Positions 1-5,767 of a stretch of DNA of 5,767 bases are shown one piece after another. The DNA is taken from contig BQJV01000231.1 of assembly GCA_021604885.1 (NCBI GenBank), positions 1 through 5,767 on the forward strand. Reading direction: 5' to 3'. The DNA is from Acidimicrobiales bacterium (GTDB taxonomy: Bacteria; Actinomycetota; Acidimicrobiia; Acidimicrobiales; Aldehydirespiratoraceae). Position numbers and translations under genes: made by a program. Under the pieces are notes generated by a model. It ran no database searches. It was not told where the DNA came from and saw nothing but the letters and a program-made list of their open reading frames with translations. Each line of letters begins with the position of its first letter. Positions within the stretch are counted from its first letter, which is position 1.

Positions 1-1302
1 CTCGTTCACCGCGTAGGGCCGGGCGACGGTGGACTCGTATGTGGTCGAGCCGAGGAACAACTCGAGCCGACCGTCGTCCTCGATGTCGTCGAGGAACCAG
101 ATCTCCGCCGTCGCCGTCGCCGGCCCGATCGCGCGGACGACGCCGCCGCCCCAGCAGACGAGATTCTCGCGGGGCGAGACGATGTCCTCGAGTCCGTCGC
201 CGTCGAGGTCGCCGACGACCGCCACGTTCACATCAAGGATCGGGCAGATCGGCACCTCGGTGAGCGGCCGGGGTTCGCAGCGGTCCCGTCCGGGGAGACC
301 GTCGCCCGCCGGTCCTGAGCTGCGTTCCGTAGCACCCGCGACCAGCGTCGATCCGACGATGTTGTACTCCGTGAGCTCCCACGAGATCGTGTCGCCCTCG
401 TCGACCCACGTCCCGATCGCGAGCCGTTCGAGACCCGAGTCGGCGAACGCATGGCACCCCCACCAGTCCTGGGTGGGGCCGCCGCCCCGGGCGCCGAAGC
501 GAAGGTCGGTGTCGACGCGCACGACCTCGCCGCCGTCCATCGCCAGCACCTGCCACACGGTCTCGGCATCGTCGATCGGCCCGACGATCTCGTCGGTGCC
601 GTTGCCGTCGAGATCCTGCACGCTCGCCAGGCGTCGGAAGCCGAGGTCGTACACGACCGGTCGGGAGCCGGCCGCGGTGCACACCTCCACCTCGGTGATC
701 GTGTCGCCGCCCATGAAGCGGGGGTGGACGGCATCGAGCAGACGGTCATCGTCGAAGGTGCCGAGCAGGTGGGCCGGCCGCTGACAGGCGTCGGCCGAGA
801 GCGAGGTCGGCGCGAGCTGGGCCACCTGCAGCTCGATGGTCTCGCCGGCAGGCACGGTCATGCCCTCGGGAAGGCTCATGGCCACCACCCGACCGAGCCG
901 ATCGTCGCCGGGAGCGACGAAGAGCACATCGAAGGTCGGGTCGAGGCCGAGTTCGGCGAGCTCGGCGGCGGCCTGGTCAGCCGGAAGGTCGATGACGTCG
1001 GGCAGGATCACGTCATCCAGCACGGTGGACGGGGTGTCGAGATCGACGTCCGGTCCCGCGGCGAACACGTCGTCGACAGGCGGGTTCGAACCGCCGAACG
1101 TGGCGAACAGTCCGGCTCCGAGCGCGACGACCGCCAGCACGGCGGCCGCGACGGCCGCCGGCCAACGCCGCGCGATGAACGGGAGGACGACGCCACCGGG
1201 CCGCTCGTCGTCGGGTCGCTCGAGCTCGTCCACGGTGAACGCGTCCACCTGCGCGGCGCGGGCCTCGGCGAGCCGACGGAGCTGTTCGGTCGGATCGATC
1301 AT
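1..1302 (-). CDS. Single-pass membrane protein with PASTA-like and FG-GAP/VCBS-like repeats, putative sigma-factor partner (3' end outside window)
   Basis: The frame from ATG at 1302 stays open for 434 codons to the left edge, so the C-terminus is missing. Residues 1-46 are a charged cytoplasmic head. Residues about 48-69 form one Ala/Val/Leu-rich transmembrane helix after an Arg-Arg pair, which predicts an N-in topology. Residues about 98-162 resemble a PASTA domain (a VILPDVIDLPADQA start, then a strand and a 'P-GMTVPAGETIELQVA' ending). Three acidic loops of the FG-GAP/VCBS calcium type follow: DLDGNGTDE (230-238), DLDGDGLED (365-373) and DIEDDGRLE (406-414). These suggest the start of an extracytoplasmic beta-propeller. 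Six cysteines (173, 208, 283, 342, 353, 383) all lie outside the membrane and could form disulfides. The start overlaps the sigma gene's stop by 4 nt (ATGA), so the two genes are probably translationally coupled. The position is that of an anti-sigma factor, but no HxxxCxxC zinc motif is present. Membrane topology is well supported; sigma regulation is inferred. Confidence 0.85.
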   Translation of the reverse strand, partial: MIDPTEQLRRLAEARAAQVDAFTVDELERPDDERPGGVVLPFIARRWPAAVAAAVLAVVALGAGLFATFGGSNPPVDDVFAAGPDVDLDTPSTVLDDVILPDVIDLPADQAAAELAELGLDPTFDVLFVAPGDDRLGRVVAMSLPEGMTVPAGETIELQVAQLAPTSLSADACQRPAHLLGTFDDDRLLDAVHPRFMGGDTITEVEVCTAAGSRPVVYDLGFRRLASVQDLDGNGTDEIVGPIDDAETVWQVLAMDGGEVVRVDTDLRFGARGGGPTQDWWGCHAFADSGLERLAIGTWVDEGDTISWELTEYNIVGSTLVAGATERSSGPAGDGLPGRDRCEPRPLTEVPICPILDVNVAVVGDLDGDGLEDIVSPRENLVCWGGGVVRAIGPATATAEIWFLDDIEDDGRLELFLGSTTYESTVARPYAVNE

Positions 1303-1739
1303 GCGTTGGCCCCCAGGGAGGCACGGATGCTGTCGAGGCCACGAGCGACATGGGTGCTGACCGTCGACGGGGTGACACCCATCGCGTCCGCCGCTTCGAC
1401 CTGCGACCAGCCGCACGCGGCGACGAGCCACACGGCGGTCTTCTGACTTGCGGGAAGCGAGGCGAGCGCGGGAATGAGCTCGGGCTCCACGTCCGGGATC
1501 GCGTCGTCACCGGCCCACGGCAGGAACCCCTGCTTGCGGCTGCGGGTCTTGGACTGCGCCACGCGGTAGAGGTAGCCGACGGGGCGGTCGACGGCGTCCA
1601 TCTCGTCCCAGTGCTCCCACGCGTACGCGAAGGCCTCGGCGAGCCCGTCATGCACCTGATCCCGGCGCATGCAGCCACTCAGTGCGCGTCGCAACACCGG
1701 CTCGACCTCCTTCACGAACTCGTCGAAATCGCCTGACAT
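1299..1739 (-). CDS. Short ECF-type (sigma-70 family) RNA polymerase sigma factor
   Basis: This 146-residue protein probably directs RNA polymerase to a small stress or envelope regulon. Residues about 5-70 align loosely with sigma region 2: a helix FVKEVEPVLRRAL, then GLAEAFAYAWEHW, then RPVGYLYRVAQSKTRSRK, which corresponds to the end of region 2. Residues about 86-143 are a clear region 4, with a helix ending in LPASQKTAVWLV and the helix-turn-helix GWSQVEAADAMGVTPSTVST. The protein is shorter than usual ECF sigmas (roughly 160-200 residues), with compact region 2 and linker, so it belongs to a divergent subgroup. The start at ATG 1739 is chosen because GAGAGG lies just upstream (1743-1748, only 3 nt from the ATG). 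The reading frame continues open much further upstream, but only antisense to the cyclase gene. The gene overlaps the membrane-protein gene by 4 nt and is divergent from the cyclase gene. Target promoters cannot be deduced. Confidence 0.88.
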   Translation of the reverse strand: MSGDFDEFVKEVEPVLRRALSGCMRRDQVHDGLAEAFAYAWEHWDEMDAVDRPVGYLYRVAQSKTRSRKQGFLPWAGDDAIPDVEPELIPALASLPASQKTAVWLVAACGWSQVEAADAMGVTPSTVSTHVARGLDSIRASLGANA

Positions 1740-1742
1740 CTG

Positions 1743-1748
1743 CCTCTC
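1743..1748 (-). promoter_or_regulatory. Candidate Shine-Dalgarno sequence of the sigma factor gene
   Basis: On the minus strand GAGAGG is followed by CAG and then the ATG at 1739. The 3-nt spacing is tighter than the usual 5-9 nt. An AAGG a little further upstream could serve instead. It supports the ATG at 1739 over the much longer open frame upstream. Confidence 0.45.
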
Positions 1749-1859
1749 AACCTTGCAGACCGGCGAGGGGGTCGGTCGCGCTACACAAATGCGGGATTTT
1801 CGGGTCTTCCCCGCCGGACCGCCCGACGGTGACATTGGGACCGCTTTTCGCGCAGGCAG

Positions 1860-1865
1860 TAGTGT
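1860..1865 (+). promoter_or_regulatory. Candidate -10 element (TAGTGT) of the cyclase gene
   Basis: TAGTGT fits the actinobacterial TAnnnT -10 pattern and ends 7 nt before GTG 1873, which would place transcription initiation at or next to the start codon. No Shine-Dalgarno-like sequence precedes this GTG, so a leaderless mRNA is plausible. A TTGGGA at 1835-1840 could be a weak -35, but its 19-nt spacer is long. This is inference from motif and spacing only. Confidence 0.3.
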
Positions 1866-1872
1866 TTCGACC

Positions 1873-4557
1873 GTGAGTGCAGCCGGGCCGGTCATCGAGG
1901 GAGAACCCGTCGACCTGACCTTCCTGTTCACGGACATCGAGGGCAGCACGGGCCTGTGGGAGCGGCATCCGGCCGAGATGGTGGCCGTCATCGGCCGCCA
2001 CGACGCCATCCTCGAGACGGCCATCGCGGACCACAAGGGCGTGCTCATCGGCAAGACCGGCGACGGTGTCGTCGGCGGATTCGCCTCGGCCCACGATGCA
2101 CTCGCCGCCGCCGTCGAGTCGCAACGAGCGCTCCTCACCGAACCATGGGGCCCCATCGCCGAGCTCCCCGTTCGCATGGGAATCCATTCGGGGCCCGTGT
2201 TCAAACGAGGCGACGAGTACCACGGCCGCGGCGTCAATCTCTCGTCGCGCCTGCACGCTGCCGGCCATGGCGGCCAGATCCTCGTGTCCGACGTCGCGGC
2301 AGGGCTCCTCGCCGACCTCGTGCCCGCGCCCCTCGCCCTCACCGACCTCGGCATGCACCGCCTGCGTGACTTCGCAGAGCCGATCCGCATCCACCAGGTC
2401 GGTGGCCCCGGCCTCCCGGCCGAGTTCCCCCGTCTTCGCTCCAAGGAGACGGGCCCCGCGCCGCTCCCCGCGCCACCGACGCGGCCGATCGGCCGCGACA
2501 GCGAGATCGTGCAGCTCGGACGCCTCATCGGTGAGCACGCCACGGTCACCGTCATCGGGTCGCCCGGTGTCGGGAAGTCCCGCCTGGCGATCGACGTCGC
2601 CAATCTGCGGCGCGACGGCTACGCCAACGGCGTCCGGCTGTGCAGCCTCGCCGGCGTCGGCGCTGACGACATCAGCGTCGCGATCGCCGCCGCGCTGGAC
2701 GTCGAACCACGGGCCGACGTCGACATCATCTCCGCCATCGTCGACGCGACGAACAACCTCGAGGTGCTGCTCGTCGTCGACAACTGCGAACACGACACCG
2801 ACGTCGTCGCCCCACTCCTCGACGAGATCGTCGCCCGGTGCCGCCGCATCACGGTCCTGGCCACCCGCAACTCCCCGATCGGCACGGCCGGCGAGACCGT
2901 CTTCCGGCTCGAACCGCTCGAGACCGGCCCGGACTCCCACGCCGACCAGCTGTTCCACCACTTCGCGGTCGCGGCCGGAGCCGACGAGCAGACGCTGCGC
3001 GACCCGGCCATCACCGAGCTCTGCGAGAAGCTGGACGGGCTCCCGATGGCGATCGAACTGGCCGCCGCGGCGTCCGTCACCCAGACGCCGAGCGAGGTCC
3101 TGGGGTCGATGCGCTCGGTCGAGGCCGGCGACATCCCGGTCGTCTCGCTTGATGAGACCGTGTCGTGGAGCATCGACGCACTCCCAGCAGACCATCGGCG
3201 CATGCTCTTCGCGGCCTCGGTGTTCGTGGGTGGGTTCACCGCCGATGCGATCGCCGAGCTGATCGGCGCCGATGGTCGGGCCACGGTGCAGCCGATCCTC
3301 GTGCGGCTCTGCGACCAGTCGTTGATCCGCACCGAACACTCGGCCAACACGACGCGGTTCCAGATCCTCGAGCCCATCCGTCTCCACCTGCGTTCGCGGC
3401 TCGACGCGGACCAGGCCGAAGAGATGCTCGATGCCCACGCGGCCTTGATGAAGCGCCTCGCTCTCGCCGGCGGGAAGGCCAAGCGGGGCAAGGAGGAGAA
3501 GCTCTGGGCCCGTCGGCTGGATGCCGACCTCGACAACCTTCGCGCCGCCTTCTCACGAGCGGCCGACAACGGCGACCACGACAGCGCGCTCGCGATCGCG
3601 GACGCGCTCTGGGACTTCGGGTTCATGGGCCTCAACTACGAGGTCTTCGACTGGGCCGAGACCGCGGCCCGGATGGCGCCGCCCGACCACCCACTCCTCG
3701 CATCGGTGGCCGGCATCGTGTCGCTTGGCGCGTGGGCCCGCGACGACGGCGCAAAAGGCGCGGAGTTCGCGGAGATGGCCCTCGCCGCGGAGCAGCACTC
3801 GGGCGTCGGCCACACGCTCCCGGTCCGACTCGCCATCCTGAACTCCGCGGTCTACGCCGAAACCCGTCACCCCATCGACCGGGTGTTCGACGAACTCGTC
3901 GAGGCGTCCACGGCCACCGGCGAGCCGTACTGGATCGCGAACACGATGGTGCTCTCGTCGTTGGCGCAGAGTATGGCCGGCGTCACCGACGAGGCGCGAG
4001 GCAGCGCAGCCGGCGCCCTCAGGCTGGCCCGCAAGGCGGACAACGCGTCGTCGATCGCGTGGTCGCTGTTCGCGCTCGGCACCGCGGCCGAGCAACTCGA
4101 CCATGACTACGCCGCCTCGTGTCTCACGGAGGCGATCACCGTCGCACGGGGCGTCGACAACCGCTGGGTGATGGCGATGGCCCAGTCGAGCCTCGCTTCG
4201 ACCCGCCGACGTTCGGGTGACACCGCGGACGCCGCGACCCAGCTGTGCGAACTGCTCGACCTCTGGATGCGGGTCGGCCACAAGTCCCACGCCTGGCACG
4301 CGATCCGGCTCGGCGCACTCGTCCTCGGTGAGGCCGGCGACACCGACGCGATGCTCCTGCTCGATCGCGCGGCAACCGCGGCCGACTTCGTCATGCCGCT
4401 CCTGAACGACGAGCGCCACGATCTCGTCGATCGCATCGCCGCCGCACTCGACGCCGCCGGCCCGGAGGAGGCCGAACGCCTCGAACTCCGCGCCCTGCTG
4501 ATGGATCTGCCCGACGCCGTGGCCTTCGCGGCCCGCCGGCTCGAGTCCCTCGTCTGA
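1873..4557 (+). CDS. Class III nucleotide cyclase - STAND ATPase - TPR-like multidomain signalling protein
   Basis: The 894-residue product probably makes a cyclic nucleotide under control of an ATP-dependent switch. Residues about 12-175 are a class III cyclase: FLFTDIEGST carries metal Asp21, GKTGDG carries metal Asp64, and GRGVNLSSRL carries transition-state Asn122 and Arg126. Residues about 205-425 form a STAND/AfsR-like NTPase: an IGRD entry motif, Walker A GSPGVGKS (229-236), Walker B LLVVDN (299-304) followed by CEH, and GLPMAIEL (389-396). Residues about 427-515 match the winged-helix segment of this family (SWSIDALP, then FVGGFTADA). The rest, about 540-880, is alpha-helical and TPR-like. 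No LuxR-type HTH follows, unlike many relatives, so direct DNA binding is not supported. The start is GTG 1873, immediately before the cyclase domain and not overlapping the sigma gene. An in-frame ATG at 1789 would add 28 residues of low-complexity sequence. The purine-selecting positions are atypical (Gly60, Glu115), so cAMP versus cGMP is open. It is cytoplasmic: no signal peptide or membrane helix is seen. Confidence 0.9.
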   Translation: MSAAGPVIEGEPVDLTFLFTDIEGSTGLWERHPAEMVAVIGRHDAILETAIADHKGVLIGKTGDGVVGGFASAHDALAAAVESQRALLTEPWGPIAELPVRMGIHSGPVFKRGDEYHGRGVNLSSRLHAAGHGGQILVSDVAAGLLADLVPAPLALTDLGMHRLRDFAEPIRIHQVGGPGLPAEFPRLRSKETGPAPLPAPPTRPIGRDSEIVQLGRLIGEHATVTVIGSPGVGKSRLAIDVANLRRDGYANGVRLCSLAGVGADDISVAIAAALDVEPRADVDIISAIVDATNNLEVLLVVDNCEHDTDVVAPLLDEIVARCRRITVLATRNSPIGTAGETVFRLEPLETGPDSHADQLFHHFAVAAGADEQTLRDPAITELCEKLDGLPMAIELAAAASVTQTPSEVLGSMRSVEAGDIPVVSLDETVSWSIDALPADHRRMLFAASVFVGGFTADAIAELIGADGRATVQPILVRLCDQSLIRTEHSANTTRFQILEPIRLHLRSRLDADQAEEMLDAHAALMKRLALAGGKAKRGKEEKLWARRLDADLDNLRAAFSRAADNGDHDSALAIADALWDFGFMGLNYEVFDWAETAARMAPPDHPLLASVAGIVSLGAWARDDGAKGAEFAEMALAAEQHSGVGHTLPVRLAILNSAVYAETRHPIDRVFDELVEASTATGEPYWIANTMVLSSLAQSMAGVTDEARGSAAGALRLARKADNASSIAWSLFALGTAAEQLDHDYAASCLTEAITVARGVDNRWVMAMAQSSLASTRRRSGDTADAATQLCELLDLWMRVGHKSHAWHAIRLGALVLGEAGDTDAMLLLDRAATAADFVMPLLNDERHDLVDRIAAALDAAGPEEAERLELRALLMDLPDAVAFAARRLESLV

Positions 4558-4581
4558 GCCTGGCCCGCAGTCGGGATCAGC

Positions 4582-4893
4582 TCAGGCCGGGAAGAGCGAT
4601 TCGACCTCGGCGTCCGTGAGCTCACCGAGCGGTCGCCGCACGCCGTTGATCGTCACCGAGATCTGTCGAGCCTCGCTCGTGTCCGCGAAGTCGCGCAGCT
4701 TGGCGATCACATTCTTCATGGCCGCGGAGGTGGTGCCGGCGAACGACGCGACGGTGTCCGTGAACGCGCTCTCGTAGCCGTCGTCGGGCACGTCGGCGAT
4801 GGTGAGATCGCCGAGGTCGAGACCGGCGAGCGCGTCCTCGAGCGACGAGCCGTCAGCGGCCGACAGTTTGATGGTGATCTCCGGTGCAGCCAT
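4582..4893 (-). CDS. Small acidic protein of unknown function, coupled to the DUF2236 gene
   Basis: I do not recognise this 103-residue protein with confidence. It starts MAAPEITIKLS, a predicted beta strand, followed by an acidic stretch (ALAGLDLGDLTIADVPDDGYE). An amphipathic helix spans about 52-70 (AGTTSAAMKNVIAKLRDFA). A second strand, ISVTINGVRRPLGEL, leads into a final helix, TDAEVESLF. There is no signal peptide, membrane helix or cysteine. The layout of strand, Gly/Ala-rich helix, hydrophobic strand and acidic helix weakly recalls the effector-associated EACC1 small proteins of actinobacteria; that is only a resemblance. ATG 4893 is chosen because a strong GAGAGGAG sits 6 nt upstream and because its A is shared with the upstream gene's TGA (TGATG). 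Co-translation with the DUF2236 protein suggests a partner or accessory role. The stop lies 24 nt from the convergent cyclase gene's stop. Confidence 0.8.
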   Translation of the reverse strand: MAAPEITIKLSAADGSSLEDALAGLDLGDLTIADVPDDGYESAFTDTVASFAGTTSAAMKNVIAKLRDFADTSEARQISVTINGVRRPLGELTDAEVESLFPA

Positions 4894-5767
4894 CAGGCGC
4901 TCCTCTCGCGGGTGTTTCGGAATCGTCGGGCGGGGCGTCGTCGGGTGGACATCGCCTCCGGCAACGGTCGCTGCCGGTAGGGCGGCTCGTCCTTGTAGAC
5001 GACCGCGTAGTACTGGAGGAATGCGTCGCCGAAGCTCTCCAGCGAACGGCGCATCATCCAGCGGTACATCCCGTTCATGCGCATCCGTTTGCTGACCTCG
5101 GCACTGCCCTCGATCATGCGCTCGAGCAAGCCCCGCGGCGGCACCCCGACCACGTCGCAGACCTCGTCTCCGAGACCGACCCGCATGAACGCACGGGGCA
5201 GCTTTTCCATCGGTCCGATGAACCAGCCGTCGAACATCGCGAGCAGCTCGGCGGTCAGCTTCTGCCCGGGGATGCTCGGCTTGCGGTGGCGATGGTTGAT
5301 CACGCCGAGGACATAGCGCCCCTCCTCGAACGTCAGATCGCGGGACGGGTCGATCTTGCTCGTGAGGTGCTCCTCCGGCACGCCCATCAGCACGCCGATG
5401 ACGTTCCACGCATGCATGAACGCGTCGGCGTTCTCCGGATCGAATCCGATACCGACGCGGTCCATCACGTCGATCGTGATCGCGTTGAACGTGAGCGCCG
5501 TGCCGAGCACGTCCTCCTGGTTGATCGGGCGACCCCACGAGGTGTTCCAGGCACGGTCGGCCGGGTGCTCGGGATCGTGGCGGATCCGTTGACTGCCGTT
5601 CTCGATCATGTGGCGGACGGAGGCGTGGAGCAGCCGCACCCCCGAGATAGAGCGCCAGCCGTCGCTGTCGGGATCGAGGAAGTCCGTCGTCATGACGTCC
5701 TCGAGGTAGCGGGCGGTCTCCCAGATGCGCCGCTCGACATTGTTGGTGAGGCCCGACACGAGGCCGA
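4893..5767 (-). CDS. Lcp/MpaB-type oxygenase family protein (DUF2236), 5' end outside window
   Basis: The frame is open from the right edge to the TGA at 4893-4895. Numbering from the in-frame GTG at 5759, 288 residues are visible. RLLHASVR (42-49) matches the DUF2236 core in which rubber oxygenase Lcp carries its proximal heme ligand (His198 in the Streptomyces K30 enzyme, from memory). Upstream RRIWETARYL (10-19) places Arg11 and Thr15 at the same spacing as Arg164 and Thr168 of Lcp. The residue aligned with Lcp Lys167, the distal ligand, is Glu14, so ligation or chemistry may differ. Other conserved-looking segments are RPINQEDV (77-84) and FMHAWNVIGVLMGV (114-127). The family includes heme oxygenases acting on hydrophobic or isoprenoid substrates; the substrate here is unknown. 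The GTG at 5759 is probably internal, because Lcp has about 150 residues before this point, so the true start lies beyond the window. The C-terminus ends in an Arg-rich tail (about 273-286). The gene leads the operon with the 103-residue protein, overlapping it by 1 nt. Confidence 0.82.
   Translation of the reverse strand, partial: GLVSGLTNNVERRIWETARYLEDVMTTDFLDPDSDGWRSISGVRLLHASVRHMIENGSQRIRHDPEHPADRAWNTSWGRPINQEDVLGTALTFNAITIDVMDRVGIGFDPENADAFMHAWNVIGVLMGVPEEHLTSKIDPSRDLTFEEGRYVLGVINHRHRKPSIPGQKLTAELLAMFDGWFIGPMEKLPRAFMRVGLGDEVCDVVGVPPRGLLERMIEGSAEVSKRMRMNGMYRWMMRRSLESFGDAFLQYYAVVYKDEPPYRQRPLPEAMSTRRRPARRFRNTRERSA
4900..4907 (-). promoter_or_regulatory. Strong Shine-Dalgarno sequence for the 103-residue protein
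   Basis: GAGAGGAG on the minus strand ends 6 nt before ATG 4893 and lies inside the last codons of the upstream DUF2236 gene. Its good match and spacing fix the start of the small gene and indicate independent or reinitiated translation there. Confidence 0.65.

Larger units (their letters stand above)
1740..1872. promoter_or_regulatory. Divergent intergenic region between sigma operon and cyclase gene
   Basis: These 133 nt separate the two divergent start codons and should contain both promoters. The stretch contains more A/T-rich tracts than its surroundings (for example around 1782-1805 and 1843-1866). On the plus strand a TAnnnT hexamer lies just before the chosen GTG. On the minus strand I found no TAnnnT hexamer and no convincing ECF -35/-10 pair, so autoregulation of the sigma gene is not shown. 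No clear inverted repeat that would mark an operator was seen. Confidence 0.5.

Noticed and set aside
451..1446. 331-codon plus-strand open frame opposite the membrane-protein and sigma genes
   Set aside because: The translation is rich in His, Arg, Gly and Glu without recognisable motifs, and the opposite strand encodes the PASTA, transmembrane and sigma features.
1753..1787. TTGCAG and TACACA as a -35/-10 promoter pair for the cyclase gene
   Set aside because: The spacer is 23 nt, too long for a sigma-70-type promoter.
1848..1869. GAAAC on the minus strand as an ECF-type -35 for sigma autoregulation
   Set aside because: No CGTC-like -10 is found at the expected 16-17 nt distance.
1789..1872. 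Cyclase gene starting at ATG 1789
   Set aside because: It would add 28 residues unlike the family's N-terminus and leave only about 50 nt for both divergent promoters. No well-spaced SD supports it. It is not strictly excluded.
1740..2603. Long open minus-strand extension upstream of the sigma factor, giving a 434-residue fusion
   Set aside because: The extension is antisense to the cyclase domain. The sigma homology begins only after ATG 1739, which has an SD-like sequence.
1747..3438. 563-codon minus-strand open frame opposite the cyclase-STAND gene
   Set aside because: Its translation is low-complexity (Asp, Arg, Gly, Val rich) with no domain motifs, while the plus frame carries clear cyclase and Walker motifs. 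It is a high-GC shadow.
4559..4591. Possible terminator hairpin between the convergent genes (CCTGGCC pairing with GGCCGGG, 19-nt loop; inner CCCG/CGGG)
   Set aside because: The stem is short with a G-U pair, the loop is large, and there is no U-tract on either strand. It also runs into the small gene's coding end. In GC-rich DNA such pairing is expected by chance.

Overview
The window looks like chromosome of a high-GC actinobacterium. I infer a member of the Acidimicrobiia (Ilumatobacter-like) from the very high GC, the strong G/C preference at third codon positions, and the family mix: a class III cyclase fused to a STAND ATPase, a minimal ECF-type sigma factor with a membrane partner, and an Lcp/MpaB-type (DUF2236) protein. 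The species cannot be named from this sequence. I see no mobile element, RNA gene, CRISPR array or long repeat, and coding density is close to complete.

Region 1 (1-1739, minus strand) is a two-gene signalling operon. A 146-residue ECF-type sigma factor (1299-1739) overlaps by 4 nt (ATGA) the start of a single-pass membrane protein, which runs off the left edge after 434 codons without a stop. That protein has a short cytoplasmic head, one transmembrane helix, a PASTA-like domain and at least three FG-GAP/VCBS-type calcium-loop motifs outside the membrane. It sits where an anti-sigma factor normally sits but lacks the zinc anti-sigma motif. I infer a membrane sensor/regulator of the sigma factor.

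Region 2 (1740-1872) is a 133-nt divergent intergenic stretch that should hold the promoters of the sigma operon (leftward) and of the cyclase gene (rightward).

Region 3 (1873-4557, plus strand) encodes an 894-residue protein: an N-terminal class III nucleotide cyclase domain, a STAND/AfsR-like P-loop ATPase, a winged-helix-like segment and a long C-terminal TPR-like helical region. The catalytic metal and transition-state residues are present. The two purine-selecting positions depart from the Lys/Asp pair of adenylate cyclases. No LuxR-type DNA-binding domain is visible.

Region 4 (4582-5767, minus strand) is a second operon, convergent with the cyclase gene across a 24-nt gap. An Lcp/MpaB-type DUF2236 protein, cut by the right edge, shares one base (TGATG) with a downstream 103-residue acidic protein of unknown function. 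A strong Shine-Dalgarno sequence precedes the small gene. The main points for follow-up are the sigma/PASTA/FG-GAP pair, the unusual cyclase active site, and the DUF2236-small protein pair.
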